This document shows positions 43,160 to 51,469 of a DNA stretch of 64,000 bases, piece after piece; within the stretch, counting starts at the first letter, position 1, and the number at the start of each line of letters is the position of its first letter. The notes under the pieces are model-generated. The model saw only the letters and a program-made list of their open reading frames with translations. It had not been told where the DNA came from and made no database searches. The DNA is from Hellea sp965224755 (GTDB taxonomy: Bacteria; Pseudomonadota; Alphaproteobacteria; Caulobacterales; Maricaulaceae), in assembly GCA_965224755.1 (NCBI GenBank), contig OZ245061.1, forward strand, positions 1,426,001-1,490,000, written 5' to 3'. Made by a program: the position numbers and the translations under genes.

Positions 43160-43635
43160 GTTTTGTCCCATAGGTCTTTATCGCGCAAATTATCGCGTAT
43201 ATAATCCTCAATACGGCTCTCTTGCTCGCGGTTGGTTTCGCCTTGGGCTTCTAGTGCCATAGTATGAGACACGCGCTTAAGCTCACGCAAAGCAATTTTG
43301 CGCGCTTGCCCGTGCACCTTTTCTTCAAGGGAAGCATTTGGCACCAAAGCATAAACCAGTGTGCAGTCCAGCGCTTCTGCGACCTTACGGAGTGTGTTTA
43401 GGCGGATTGTGTCATTGGCTTCGGAGCTTTCAACCTTGCTAACGCCCTGTGTGCTCATATCAAGCCGCATGGCTAACTGTGCACTCGTCATGCCCAAAGC
43501 ATCCCGAATAGCCCGTATCCACCCTTTAGAGGGCACAGAATACCGCTCTATAGGCCGCATATCAGCAAACCGCTTATCGAGCGCCCTGCGTGCATTTTTT
43601 TTGACTGGTCTAGCTGTAATTATTTTCATCGCCAT
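43156..43635 (-). CDS. Mobile mystery protein A, HTH regulator
   Basis: A 159-residue DNA-binding protein. The segment PSKGWIRAIRDALGMTSAQL and the following MSTQGVSKVESSE form an XRE-type helix-turn-helix (about residues 50-85), followed by ALDCTLVYALVPN and a helical C-terminus, as in the mobile mystery protein A family. It precedes the Fic gene with ATGA overlap. Four palindromes just upstream are its likely operators, so it probably represses its own operon. AGAAGGAA precedes the ATG. Confidence 0.85.
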   Translation of the reverse strand: MAMKIITARPVKKNARRALDKRFADMRPIERYSVPSKGWIRAIRDALGMTSAQLAMRLDMSTQGVSKVESSEANDTIRLNTLRKVAEALDCTLVYALVPNASLEEKVHGQARKIALRELKRVSHTMALEAQGETNREQESRIEDYIRDNLRDKDLWDKT

Positions 43636-43652
43636 TTCCTTCTGTTCCGTGT

Positions 43653-43765
43653 CAACTTATAGGTTGGAATATAAGAGTGCATAATCAACCTACAGGTTGG
43701 AATATAATAATAAGTAAACAACCTATGAGTTGTCAATGCTACATGCCTAAACAACTTATAGGTTG
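43653..43765 (-). promoter_or_regulatory. Four operator-like palindromes with exact 33-bp spacing
   Basis: CAACTTATAGGTTG (43653), CAACCTACAGGTTG (43686), CAACCTATGAGTTG (43719) and CAACTTATAGGTTG (43752) share the pattern CAAC-YTAYRR-GTTG, a near-perfect dyad. Their starts are 33 bases apart each time, three helical turns, so all face the same side of the DNA. The first is 18 bases before the mobile mystery protein A start and would overlap the promoter. Spacers are AT-rich. Confidence 0.75.
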
Positions 43766-44163
43766 ATATAATAACTTAAAAATCTAAACCTAAATCGCAA
43801 AATGCGGTTTTGGGCTTGCCCAAACCGCTTGCTAGGCCTTCACAAAGGGAGGGTGAATTTTGCAAATTGAAAATTGGGGGAGACCTTTAGGGGGAACCAA
43901 TTTTCTGTTTGCAAAAGAGGGAAGGAACGACCCTAATTTATCAGTGACCAATAAATTAGACGAGATAGTTTATATATTGGAGAAATAATACAGATATACT
44001 GTAGTATATAGCACTAAAATAAACCAGTAGATTAAAAGAACAAGGGCAAGGATTAGTCGCTCCTTTATCCATCTGTTTGATTTAGGTGGTTGTAGATTTG
44101 GCATAGACATTATGGCCAACTCTCAATAGCTATAGAGACTAGCATTAGGGGAGCGAATCTACG
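43766..44163. other. Non-coding stretch with a hairpin and repeat copy 2
   Basis: It holds a strong hairpin GCGGTTTTGGGC/GCCCAAACCGC at 43804-43828 and the second copy of the dispersed 47-bp repeat at 43889-43935. The remainder (43936-44163) is AT-rich and shows no gene; the AGGGGAG at about 44147 serves the following gene. Confidence 0.55.
43889..43935. repeat. Dispersed 47-bp repeat, copy 2
   Basis: AGGGGGAACCAATTTT to GGAACGACCCT, near-identical to 37335-37381. Same orientation, 6.5 kb apart. This copy is inside the dusA element, the other is outside. Confidence 0.75.
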
Positions 44164-45909
44164 TTGCGAGAACATGATACATTTATATCAAAAGGCTTTT
44201 TAAAGTCGCACTGGGCTTTGGATTATAAAGCTTTCAAGGATTCAGGCATTGAAACTGACCTCCTTGCAAAACTTAAACTATGGGCGAAACGTGCAGACCT
44301 GAAAGAAACGTCCGCAGAACCTGCATTTATTGAAACTTTTTTCAAACAAATTTGGGGGTATGAACACGCTGGCCAAGTTGAAGGTGATGCGGGGTATAAT
44401 CAATATCCTAAATTACCCGTAGAGGGCGGCGGGCCAAAAGGTGGTAAGGGGTATCCTGATTTGGCAATCGGCTGGTTTGACCGTAAAGGCATTCCTGATA
44501 CGCCGCAAATAATGTGCGAATTTAAAGACATTAAATCTCGTCTTGATGCGCCGCAAAGTAGAAAATCTAGCAATAGATCACCTGTAAAACAATGCTTGGA
44601 TTATCTTAGCGCCGCCCGTCGGGGCATGGTTGGAAACGAAAGCGTATTGCCAACTTGGGGTCTTGTAACGGACATGAACGAGTTTAGGCTCTACTGGTTT
44701 GACCGTGCGCCTGCGCAGTATTTGCAGTTCATTATTCAGCCCAAAGACCTATTTGATGGCAATGGATTGCTAGGCGATACCGAAGAAGCTCGGTTTGACC
44801 GCTTTTTGTTTCATAAACTTTTCCACCGCGATACACTTTTAACCACAGGCGGGACGAGCCGGCTTGCGCAGCTTATTGGCCATCATTGGGTTGAAGAACA
44901 AAAACTGGAAAAGACATTCTATGCGGAATACCGTGAATATAGAGAACGGCTTTATCTCGCGCTTGTGCAAAGCAATCCAAACTTCAAAGGCACAAAAGGT
45001 CGTCTTGTACGCCTTGCCCAAAAAATCTTAGATCGATGTATCTTCATATTCTTCTGTGAGGATATGGGGCTAGCGATTAAATACCCGCCGCAGCTCCTGC
45101 GGGATTTATTAGTAGAGCAAAGCAAATCAAGCACATATAATCCTAAGGGAAGTAACATTTGGGCGCTTATTAAAGATTTGTTTTCAGCAATGAATACGGG
45201 CGCAGAATCGTTCGCGGGGCATAAAATCAACCAATTCAATGGCGGTTTATTTGCCGTAGATGCAGAACTCGAATCACTAAAAATCCCAAATGCGCTGTTT
45301 TGCGAAAAAGGGCAGGGGCATAATTCGGCTAGCCTTTACACCTATAAAACAACGCTTTTGTATATGTCCGCTGCCTATAATTATGCATCTGATATGGCGC
45401 AAGGGCTAACGGCTCCCAAGCTCGAAGACGGCAAAGAGGATGCCGCGCTACGCAAAGCAAACTCTGCTAGCAGTCTAAGTCTCTATACACTTGGCCGTAT
45501 TTTTGAACAATCAATAACCGAACTTGAAATTCTCGAAGCCGAAGCCGATGGTCACGTTTCGATTAACAAGCTGAGTAAACGTAAAAGAGACGGTGTATAT
45601 TACACGCCTGAATGGGTGGTAGAGCGCATTGTTATTGAAACCATTGGCGGGCGACTGGATAAGATGAAATCTGATTGTGGCTGGCCATCATCTGGCTTGC
45701 CATCACAAAAATCGCTCAAAGATTATGAAGCGCAATTAGAGAAAATTAAAGTTCTCGATCCTGCCTGTGGCTCTGGCGCTTTCCTTATCACTGCCTTGAA
45801 ATACCTACTCACCGAGTGGCGGAGTATCTTGGATATTCGCCAACAGGTAATGAAGAAGAAGGTAAGTAAGACAAAAATTGCAGACACCGAAGTGTCCGTC
45901 GTCATATAA
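44164..45909 (+). pseudogene. Type IIG restriction-modification enzyme, 3' part lost
   Basis: The 581-residue frame starts at TTG 44164 behind AGGGGAG. The N-terminal nuclease shows a PD-(D/E)xK pattern: Pro98-Asp99 (GYPDLAIGW) and Glu119-Phe-Lys121 (CEFKD). A helical middle part follows, then VYYTPEWVV and methyltransferase motif I DPACGSGAFL at 532-541. The catalytic NPPY motif and the target-recognition domain, normally several hundred residues, are missing: the frame runs out 2 bases before the left end of an IS3-family element and nothing of the rest is found on the other side. Fusion nuclease-methylases of this type restrict and modify phage DNA; this copy should be inactive. Confidence 0.85.
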
Positions 45910-45968
45910 AATGGCACAGATTTAAGCCTGTGCTAAGAGAGAGTTTGCTCACCTATTGTTGATTGATG

Positions 45969-46949
45969 TTAAGCTATGGCCTTGCGGTATTGCAAGCGCC
46001 GATGTTCGATTGTTTGTTTTTTGATCCTTTCCCTTTTGTTTAAAATTGATTGTGCTCGCCCGAAGTAGGCGTCAGCAGGTGTGACGTTTTTAAGGCTTTC
46101 GTGGTAACGCTCGTGATTATAATACTCCACGAAGTTTTCGATTTGCCGCTCAAGGTCTCCGGGCAAGAAGTAGTGCTCCAGCAATATCCTGTTTTTGAGC
46201 GTCTGATGCCAGCGTTCTATTTTGCCCTGTGTTTGCGGATGATAAGGCGCTCCGCGTACATGGCTCATGCCTTGGTCTTTGATGTAATCTGCCAGTTCGC
46301 CAGAGACGTAACTTGCACCGTTGTCAGACAGCAAGCGCGGCTTGTGAACCACATGCACTTGGTCACAGCCAGACGCTTGCAAAGCCATATCTAGAGTTTC
46401 TGTCACGTCCGATGTCTTCATGGTCGTGCACAGTTTCCAGCTGATGATGTAGCGCGAGTAATCATCAAGGATTGTTGATAGATACATCCAGCCCCAACCG
46501 ATGATCTTTAAATAGGTAAAATCGGTCTGCCACATTTGGTTTATTGCCGTCGTCTTATCCTTGAACTCACTGGCTGCCTTCATAACGATAAAGGCAGGAC
46601 TGGTGATGAGGTCGTGGGCCTTTAACAGCCTATATACCGAGCTTTCTGATACAAAATAGCCTTTGGTATCGGTGAACGTCACCGCTAACTCTCGCGGACT
46701 TAGCTCTGGCCGCTCAAGGGCTAGGCTCACCAGTTTGTCTCGAACTCCATCTGGAATGCGGTTCCAAACATGAGCGGGCATAGGCGCTTTGTCTTTGAGC
46801 GCCTGATCGCCGCCAACTCGGTACCGGTCATACCAACGGTAAAATGTACGTCGTGGCACGCCGAGCATATCTAAGGTTTGCTTAGCGGGTAGGTGTGAGC
46901 GTTCAACTATGCGGATAATCTCTAACTTCTCTGTTGCTGGGTATCTCAT
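45969..46949 (-). CDS. IS3-family transposase OrfB (DDE integrase core)
   Basis: A 326-residue catalytic subunit. An N-terminal helix-turn-helix (KQTLDMLGVPRRTFYRWYD) precedes the rve core with the three acidic positions in QTDFTYLK, LLSDNGASY and GKIERWHQTLK. Start and OrfA stop overlap as ATGA, which allows coupled translation; IS3 elements usually make an OrfAB fusion by frameshifting instead. The frame is complete, so the element may still be active. Confidence 0.92.
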   Translation of the reverse strand: MRYPATEKLEIIRIVERSHLPAKQTLDMLGVPRRTFYRWYDRYRVGGDQALKDKAPMPAHVWNRIPDGVRDKLVSLALERPELSPRELAVTFTDTKGYFVSESSVYRLLKAHDLITSPAFIVMKAASEFKDKTTAINQMWQTDFTYLKIIGWGWMYLSTILDDYSRYIISWKLCTTMKTSDVTETLDMALQASGCDQVHVVHKPRLLSDNGASYVSGELADYIKDQGMSHVRGAPYHPQTQGKIERWHQTLKNRILLEHYFLPGDLERQIENFVEYYNHERYHESLKNVTPADAYFGRAQSILNKRERIKKQTIEHRRLQYRKAIA

Positions 46950-47317
46950 ACGTCTTCGCCCCCATCCCCGATCATGCTTTTTTTAAGAAGTCTGAGTTCA
47001 AGGGTTTGCTCGGCCACGACCTCTTTTAGCACGCGGGCTTCTTTGCGTAGATGCGTGACTTCGCCGGTGTTGGCTTGGCGAATAATATCGCCCGCAAGCC
47101 GCTTCTTGCCAGCCTCCATAAAGTCTTTCGACCATTTGTAATATATGCCCTGCGAGATGCCTTCACGGCGGCATAGCTCGGCAATGCTATCCTCGCCGCG
47201 TAAGCCGTCTAGCACGATGCGTATCTTCTCCTCCGCGCTATATTGGCGGCGGGTTTTACGTTTGATGTCTTTAATGATGCGCTCCGAGGAACGCCCTGTT
47301 TGTTTCTGTCTCATCAT
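46946..47317 (-). CDS. IS3-family transposase OrfA (HTH subunit)
   Basis: A 123-residue DNA-binding subunit. RQYSAEEKIRIVLDGLRGED and IAELCRREGISQGIYYKWSK form the IS911/IS3-type helix-turn-helix, followed by a leucine-zipper-like stretch (LRKEARVLKEVVAEQTLEL). It begins about 60 bases inside the right terminal repeat and overlaps orfB by 4 bases. Confidence 0.9.
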   Translation of the reverse strand: MMRQKQTGRSSERIIKDIKRKTRRQYSAEEKIRIVLDGLRGEDSIAELCRREGISQGIYYKWSKDFMEAGKKRLAGDIIRQANTGEVTHLRKEARVLKEVVAEQTLELRLLKKSMIGDGGEDV

Positions 47318-47378
47318 TTACTCCTAAGATGATGATGAACAAAAACTCTCTCTTAGCCCAGACTTAAATCTGTGCCAT

Positions 47379-47831
47379 AGGCGCTGACGTCAGACAAATT
47401 GTGATTTGGAGTAATTTATCAAGCAGATAATGGTATAGCTGGGCAATAACGGGCACGGAGGAATCCGCATGGACGCTCATTTTTTTACGGCATTACTACG
47501 GGGGGATAGTGCGCCTAACTCCCTTCGATAATTTCACCAGTTTTTGGGGGAATAAAAGTCGAAATTTCCAGTGACTTTGCGGGTAATGTAGTTACCTGTC
47601 CCAGCAGTATTGTGCGGTACTATGGAGCATAGCGCAGAATCCTCGTCCCACCCCGTTTTGGCTTTGGCCCAAAAAAATGATGTGCAGTCAATGACTTAGG
47701 CCATTTTGGCCCATGCCCTTTATCTTGCCCTACGCACACCACATAAATATTCCCGTTTTGTTCCGTGGTTTCGGGCGTATGCGCAAAATGACAATAGTGC
47801 TAAGAATGGTAATGTTTAGCGATGTAACGGG
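47379..47831. other. Non-coding DNA between IS element and integrase
   Basis: No frame here resembles the missing end of the type IIG gene or any other protein. The stretch contains short runs such as CTTTGGCCCAAAAAAATG but no repeat, tRNA fold or clear terminator. It is probably what an IS-adjacent deletion left of the island. Confidence 0.5.
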
Positions 47832-48914
47832 TTAGTAACGCGGAGGGGGTGAATAGGGCTGTGCGAGCGTCTGGTGCGGCGCAAAGACGATTGCAGGGTC
47901 GAGGTGGGTATAGCGTTTTAGCATCTTCCAATCTTTGTGCCCTGTGACCAAGGCAACCCGTTCTATGGATAAGCCAGATTCAAACAATCGGCTTGTGGCT
48001 TCGTGGCGTAAATCATGAAAATGCAAATCGACTATGCCCAAAGTTTTGCAGGCGCGGCGAAAGGCCGAACCTGTAGATCGGGAATTATAGGGAAAGATGC
48101 GGCCTAAATTATGGGAGTGCTGTTTTTGCTCCTGCAAAATTTCCCATGCGTCATATCCCGTTAGGTTTATCATTGGCACGCGCTGATGATTGCCAACTTT
48201 GTGGCGCGGGTCTTTACGGTTGCGCACGGTGACAATGCGGGTGCGTTCATCAACATCGCTCCATTCAATGCCGCAAATCTCTGAAATCCGCATGGCGCTC
48301 GCCACGGCAAATTTAATCATGCGGGCAACGGGGATGGTGACTGTTGTGTTTGTTTCAAAAAAGTCGAGTAAGCGGTCGAGCTCTTCTTGAGTCGGGCGGC
48401 GGTTTCTTTCCTTGCTTTTTCCGATTAAGCCAAGGCGGCGTAGGGCAACCCTTGCCAAATCAACTTGCTCGGTCGAAATATCAAGGCCGTGCACGGCGGC
48501 GGCGTGGGTGATGATGGTATGGATATAGGAAATATCAGCCGCGAGGGTGGCAGGGCCAGCGCCTCCTTTAGCCCGTTTGCGGCCAAAGTTTAATATGCGC
48601 TGTCTATCAAGTTCCTCAATCGGGACTTTGCCAAAGTTCTTTTTAAGTAAAGCGAGCGAATAGGCTTTGGTTCTGCGCAGTGGTTTGCCAACCTCTTTCA
48701 TGTCGACAATATGGGCATCAACTAAATCGCCGAATTTCCTTAGGTTACAATTTCCGCCAAGCATGATGGTTTCGCCTTTGTCGGCTTTTCGCTCCGCTTC
48801 GAGCGCCCAAGAGGTCGCATCTGAATGCCTTTTGAAGGTTTTTGAAACCGATTGGCCACGCCTTCGGACTTGAACTCGATAATTTCCTGAATTAAGTTTT
48901 GTAATGTAAGCCAT
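47832..48914 (-). CDS. Tyrosine recombinase/integrase (dusA-targeting)
   Basis: A 360-residue site-specific recombinase. An N-terminal arm-binding domain (YRVQVRRRGQSVSKTF) and a SAM-like core-binding domain precede the catalytic domain: Arg209 (ASAMRISEICG), His300/Arg303 (HDLRHEATSR), His326 (TGHKDW) and the nucleophile Tyr335 (LKRYTHL). Its 5' end faces dusA, 115 bases away, as in the known class of integrases using the dusA 5' end. All catalytic residues are present. Confidence 0.93.
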   Translation of the reverse strand: MAYITKLNSGNYRVQVRRRGQSVSKTFKRHSDATSWALEAERKADKGETIMLGGNCNLRKFGDLVDAHIVDMKEVGKPLRRTKAYSLALLKKNFGKVPIEELDRQRILNFGRKRAKGGAGPATLAADISYIHTIITHAAAVHGLDISTEQVDLARVALRRLGLIGKSKERNRRPTQEELDRLLDFFETNTTVTIPVARMIKFAVASAMRISEICGIEWSDVDERTRIVTVRNRKDPRHKVGNHQRVPMINLTGYDAWEILQEQKQHSHNLGRIFPYNSRSTGSAFRRACKTLGIVDLHFHDLRHEATSRLFESGLSIERVALVTGHKDWKMLKRYTHLDPAIVFAPHQTLAQPYSPPPRY

Positions 48915-48928
48915 TTTATGTGCAATAT

Positions 48929-48994
48929 GAGTGCAGACACAGGGTGAAACCTAGTGATCTGGAGTGACAAGGAGTGCACACGAGTGCACTTTTT
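48929..48994. promoter_or_regulatory. GAGTGCA direct repeats, candidate integrase arm sites, with a hairpin
   Basis: GAGTGCA at 48929, 48972 and 48982 and GAGTGAC at 48962: three of them 10 bases apart, one helical turn. They lie between the integrase start and the att site, where arm-type sites are expected. The last two form a 7-bp stem AGTGCAC/GTGCACT followed by TTTT (48973-48994), which could also end transcripts entering dusA. Confidence 0.5.
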
Positions 48995-49028
48995 ACAACC
49001 TTAAGCCATTGAAAGATAACAGAAAGAC

Positions 49029-50015
49029 GTGAAAAATCAACCCTTTACATTTTCTGTCGCCCCCATGATGGACTGGACGGACCGGCATTGCCGCTGGTTT
49101 CATCGGCGGCTGACACAGCGCGCGTTGCTCTATACTGAAATGGTGGTGGCGGACGCTGTAATTCATGGCGACCGGGATTATTTAATTGGGTTTGACGAGA
49201 TTGAGCATCCCATTGCTTTGCAGATCGGGGGTAGCGATCCGGCAAAACTGGCCCAAGCGTCTAAGATAGGCGAGGGTTTTGGTTATGACGAAATTAATAT
49301 CAATATTGGCTGTCCGTCAGACCGGGTGCAATCCGGGCGCTTCGGAGCTTGCCTGATGGCCGAGCCAAAGCTTGTGGCGGCGTGTTACAGCGCTATGGCG
49401 GCTGCCGTGGATATTCCTGTCACAGTGAAATGCCGCCTTGGTATAGACGATCAGGACGCCGCTAAAACACTGCCGGAATTTATCGAAACAGTTTCAAGCG
49501 CGGGCTGCACACATTTCATTATTCATGCGCGCAAAGCTTGGCTTAAGGGTCTATCGCCCAAAGAGAACCGCGATGTTCCGCCGCTGGATTACGAACTCGT
49601 GCACGCCATGAAGCGCCGTTTTCCGCATTTGCAAATTTCGCTCAATGGCGGGGTCAAGACGATTGCGGGGGCCAAGGGGGCGTCCGAAGGGTTGGACGGC
49701 ATCATGCTCGGGCGGGCGGCCTATCACGACCCTTGGATACTGACCGAAATTGATAGCGAATTTTTTGGCGATACGGGTGTCAGTGAGGCCCGCGAAGATG
49801 TTGTTGAGGATTTAATTAAATATGCCGAGCGCGTCCAGAATGAAGACCGTTCTGTCAAAGCGCTCATCCGCCACATTATGGGGCTTTATGCGGCCCAGCC
49901 CGGTGCGCGCCTCTGGCGGCGGACTTTAAGCGAAGGCCTATCTTCCGGGGCGCAGCCTTCCGAGATTATCCAAGGTGCGGCCATGGCGATGACGCGTTTG
50001 AAAGACGCGGCATAA
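49029..50015 (+). CDS. dusA: tRNA-dihydrouridine synthase A
   Basis: Flavoenzyme of 328 residues reducing U20/U20a in tRNA D-loops. FSVAPMMDWTDRHCRWFHR, the FMN-binding EININIGCPSDRVQSG with the catalytic Cys region, VPVTVKCRLGIDD and the LNGGVKT/DGIMLGRAAY phosphate site are all there. The start is GTG at 49029; the first codons and upstream region come from the integrated element, and the original start is the stub at 42346. The TauE/SafE gene begins on the base after its stop. Confidence 0.95.
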   Translation: MKNQPFTFSVAPMMDWTDRHCRWFHRRLTQRALLYTEMVVADAVIHGDRDYLIGFDEIEHPIALQIGGSDPAKLAQASKIGEGFGYDEININIGCPSDRVQSGRFGACLMAEPKLVAACYSAMAAAVDIPVTVKCRLGIDDQDAAKTLPEFIETVSSAGCTHFIIHARKAWLKGLSPKENRDVPPLDYELVHAMKRRFPHLQISLNGGVKTIAGAKGASEGLDGIMLGRAAYHDPWILTEIDSEFFGDTGVSEAREDVVEDLIKYAERVQNEDRSVKALIRHIMGLYAAQPGARLWRRTLSEGLSSGAQPSEIIQGAAMAMTRLKDAA

Positions 50016-50849
50016 TTGGCCGAATACCTACCATTACTGTTAATGCTTGTCGGCGTCGGGGCCGTTGCAGGGCTTAGCGCGGGACTGTTCGGAATTGGCG
50101 GCGGAGCCGTCATGGTGCCGGCTTTGTATTTCGCCTTTACTGCACTTGGCGTGCCCGAAAATGTAGTCATGCATTGCGCTGTGGCGACATCTTCCGCCAT
50201 CATTATCGTTAATGCGTTTCGCGCGACGCGGAGCCACCACAAACACGGCGCTGTGGATTGGGAGTTACTCTGGCCGAAAAATCCGCTGGCGTCCTATGCG
50301 CTCTGGATTGGGCTGGGGTCTTTCGTGGCCGCCTTATGGCTGGCACCGCGCCTGTCGGGTCAGGCTTTGACAGTATTGTTTGCAGGTGTTGCCAGTCTTG
50401 TATCGCTGCAATTTATCTTTGGTCGTCCGGATTGGACTTTGCGAAAAACGGTGCCGGGCGGCGCGGCGCGGCCTTTGGCCGGGGGCACTATCGGGGCACT
50501 ATCTTCGCTGATGGGGATAGGCGGCGGTTCTTTTACCGTGCCGCTAATGTCTCTCTGCGGCGTGCCCATTCATCGCGCGGTGGCAACAGCGTCGGGGTTT
50601 GGCTTTGCCATAGCGCTACCGGCAACGCTGGGTTTTATCATATCGGGGCAGGGCGTTGCGGGGCGTCCGGCGTTCTCGCTTGGCTATGTTAATCTGCCCG
50701 GCTTTGTGATTATCGCTTTGGCCGCCTTTATCACCATACCGCTAGGCGCGCGCCTCGCCCATATGATGAGCCAGCGTAAGTTGAAATTAATCTTCGGGAT
50801 TTGCTTGCTGCTCGTGGCGATGAATATGGCCAGAAAAACCTTAACTTAA
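50016..50849 (+). CDS. TauE/SafE-family sulfite/organosulfonate exporter
   Basis: A 277-residue permease with about eight hydrophobic segments and the duplicated family signature: GLSAGLFGIGGGAVMVPAL in the first half and SSLMGIGGGSFTVPLMSL in the second. TTG at 50016 follows the dusA stop without a gap, so translation is probably coupled. Family members export sulfite, sulfoacetate or related anions; the substrate is unknown here. Confidence 0.88.
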   Translation: MAEYLPLLLMLVGVGAVAGLSAGLFGIGGGAVMVPALYFAFTALGVPENVVMHCAVATSSAIIIVNAFRATRSHHKHGAVDWELLWPKNPLASYALWIGLGSFVAALWLAPRLSGQALTVLFAGVASLVSLQFIFGRPDWTLRKTVPGGAARPLAGGTIGALSSLMGIGGGSFTVPLMSLCGVPIHRAVATASGFGFAIALPATLGFIISGQGVAGRPAFSLGYVNLPGFVIIALAAFITIPLGARLAHMMSQRKLKLIFGICLLLVAMNMARKTLT

Positions 50850-50858
50850 AGCTTTAAT

Positions 50859-51401
50859 CTAAAGCCTCAAAAGCAAGGCGTTTGGTGTGGCTTCGACTTT
50901 TTGTAACTGCCCCAGATAGGTCATGCCGAGCAAGGAGGTGTGCAGCCCGTCAGGCACCACCAGCGCCCTGACATTTCTGATTGTGATGGCGCCAATAGAG
51001 ATGGATTTAAGTTCGACTATTGCGGCGTAATTTGTCCCGCCGGCTGTCTGTACGGGCACATTATAGACCAGGTTATCTGTGCGGATACCGGCTTTTTTGG
51101 CATCATTTAAAGTGAGGGCCACAGCCGAGGCTCCGGTATCGACAAGGAAGCGGACATAGCCGCTATTGACCCGCGCATCAGTCCAGAACTGGCCATCTTG
51201 GCGTGATTTCGGAATAGAAACTACGGTGCCTTTAGGCTTAGCAGCAACGCTTACAGGCGGCGCGAGCACGGCTTCTGTTTGCGTAGCTGTTGGTGTCAAT
51301 CCAACCGCCGCATAGACCTTGTCTTTATTGGCAAAGAACATCGCCAAGCCAAAGCCCATGACACAAATAATCCCCGCATCGCGTATTAGTGTATTTCCCA
51401 T
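50859..51401 (-). CDS. Retropepsin-like aspartic protease, TIGR02281 type
   Basis: A 180-residue protein from the ATG at 51401 (a start 21 bases upstream is possible). One N-terminal membrane helix (AGIICVMGFGLAMFF), a Pro/Ala linker, and a protease domain with the single active-site motif FLVDTGASAVAL followed by SLLGMTYLGQL, the layout of the clan AA family found in many alphaproteobacteria. It would dimerise in the periplasm. It converges on the permease gene. Confidence 0.82.
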   Translation of the reverse strand: MGNTLIRDAGIICVMGFGLAMFFANKDKVYAAVGLTPTATQTEAVLAPPVSVAAKPKGTVVSIPKSRQDGQFWTDARVNSGYVRFLVDTGASAVALTLNDAKKAGIRTDNLVYNVPVQTAGGTNYAAIVELKSISIGAITIRNVRALVVPDGLHTSLLGMTYLGQLQKVEATPNALLLRL

Positions 51402-51469
51402 TCGAACTTTATAGCCTAGCAAGGTTGTTAAGACTTTAATGCCGGGCTGATTCTACATAAAGACAAAAC

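Larger units (their letters stand above)
45911..47378. mobile_element. IS3-family insertion sequence
   Basis: About 1.47 kb. The left end ATGGCACAGATTTAAGCCTG and the right end (reverse complement ATGGCACAGATTTAAGTCTG) continue into matching GCTAAGAGAGAGTTT, a terminal inverted repeat of about 36 bases with two mismatches. It contains the usual orfA-orfB pair. The flanks are AAA on the left and AGG on the right, so no 3-4 bp target duplication is visible. Confidence 0.9.
42365..49072. mobile_element. Integrative element in the 5' end of dusA
   Basis: About 6.7 kb between the displaced dusA stub on the left and intact dusA on the right. It carries a tyrosine integrase at the dusA end, repeated GAGTGCA motifs between integrase and dusA, a mobile mystery protein A/B pair, a truncated type IIG restriction-modification gene and an IS3-family element. 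Integrases that target dusA are a known family associated with prophages and genomic islands. No phage structural or conjugation genes remain, so it is now a small island. The bases 42409-42571 hold nothing I recognise. Confidence 0.75.

Noticed and set aside
43653..43765. Periodic repeats as a mini CRISPR array
   Set aside because: The repeated unit is only 14 bases, dyad-symmetric, with 19-base AT-rich gaps and no cas genes; it fits operators far better.
45911..47378. Target-site duplication of the IS element
   Set aside because: Flanking bases (AAA and AGG) do not match; no duplication can be claimed.
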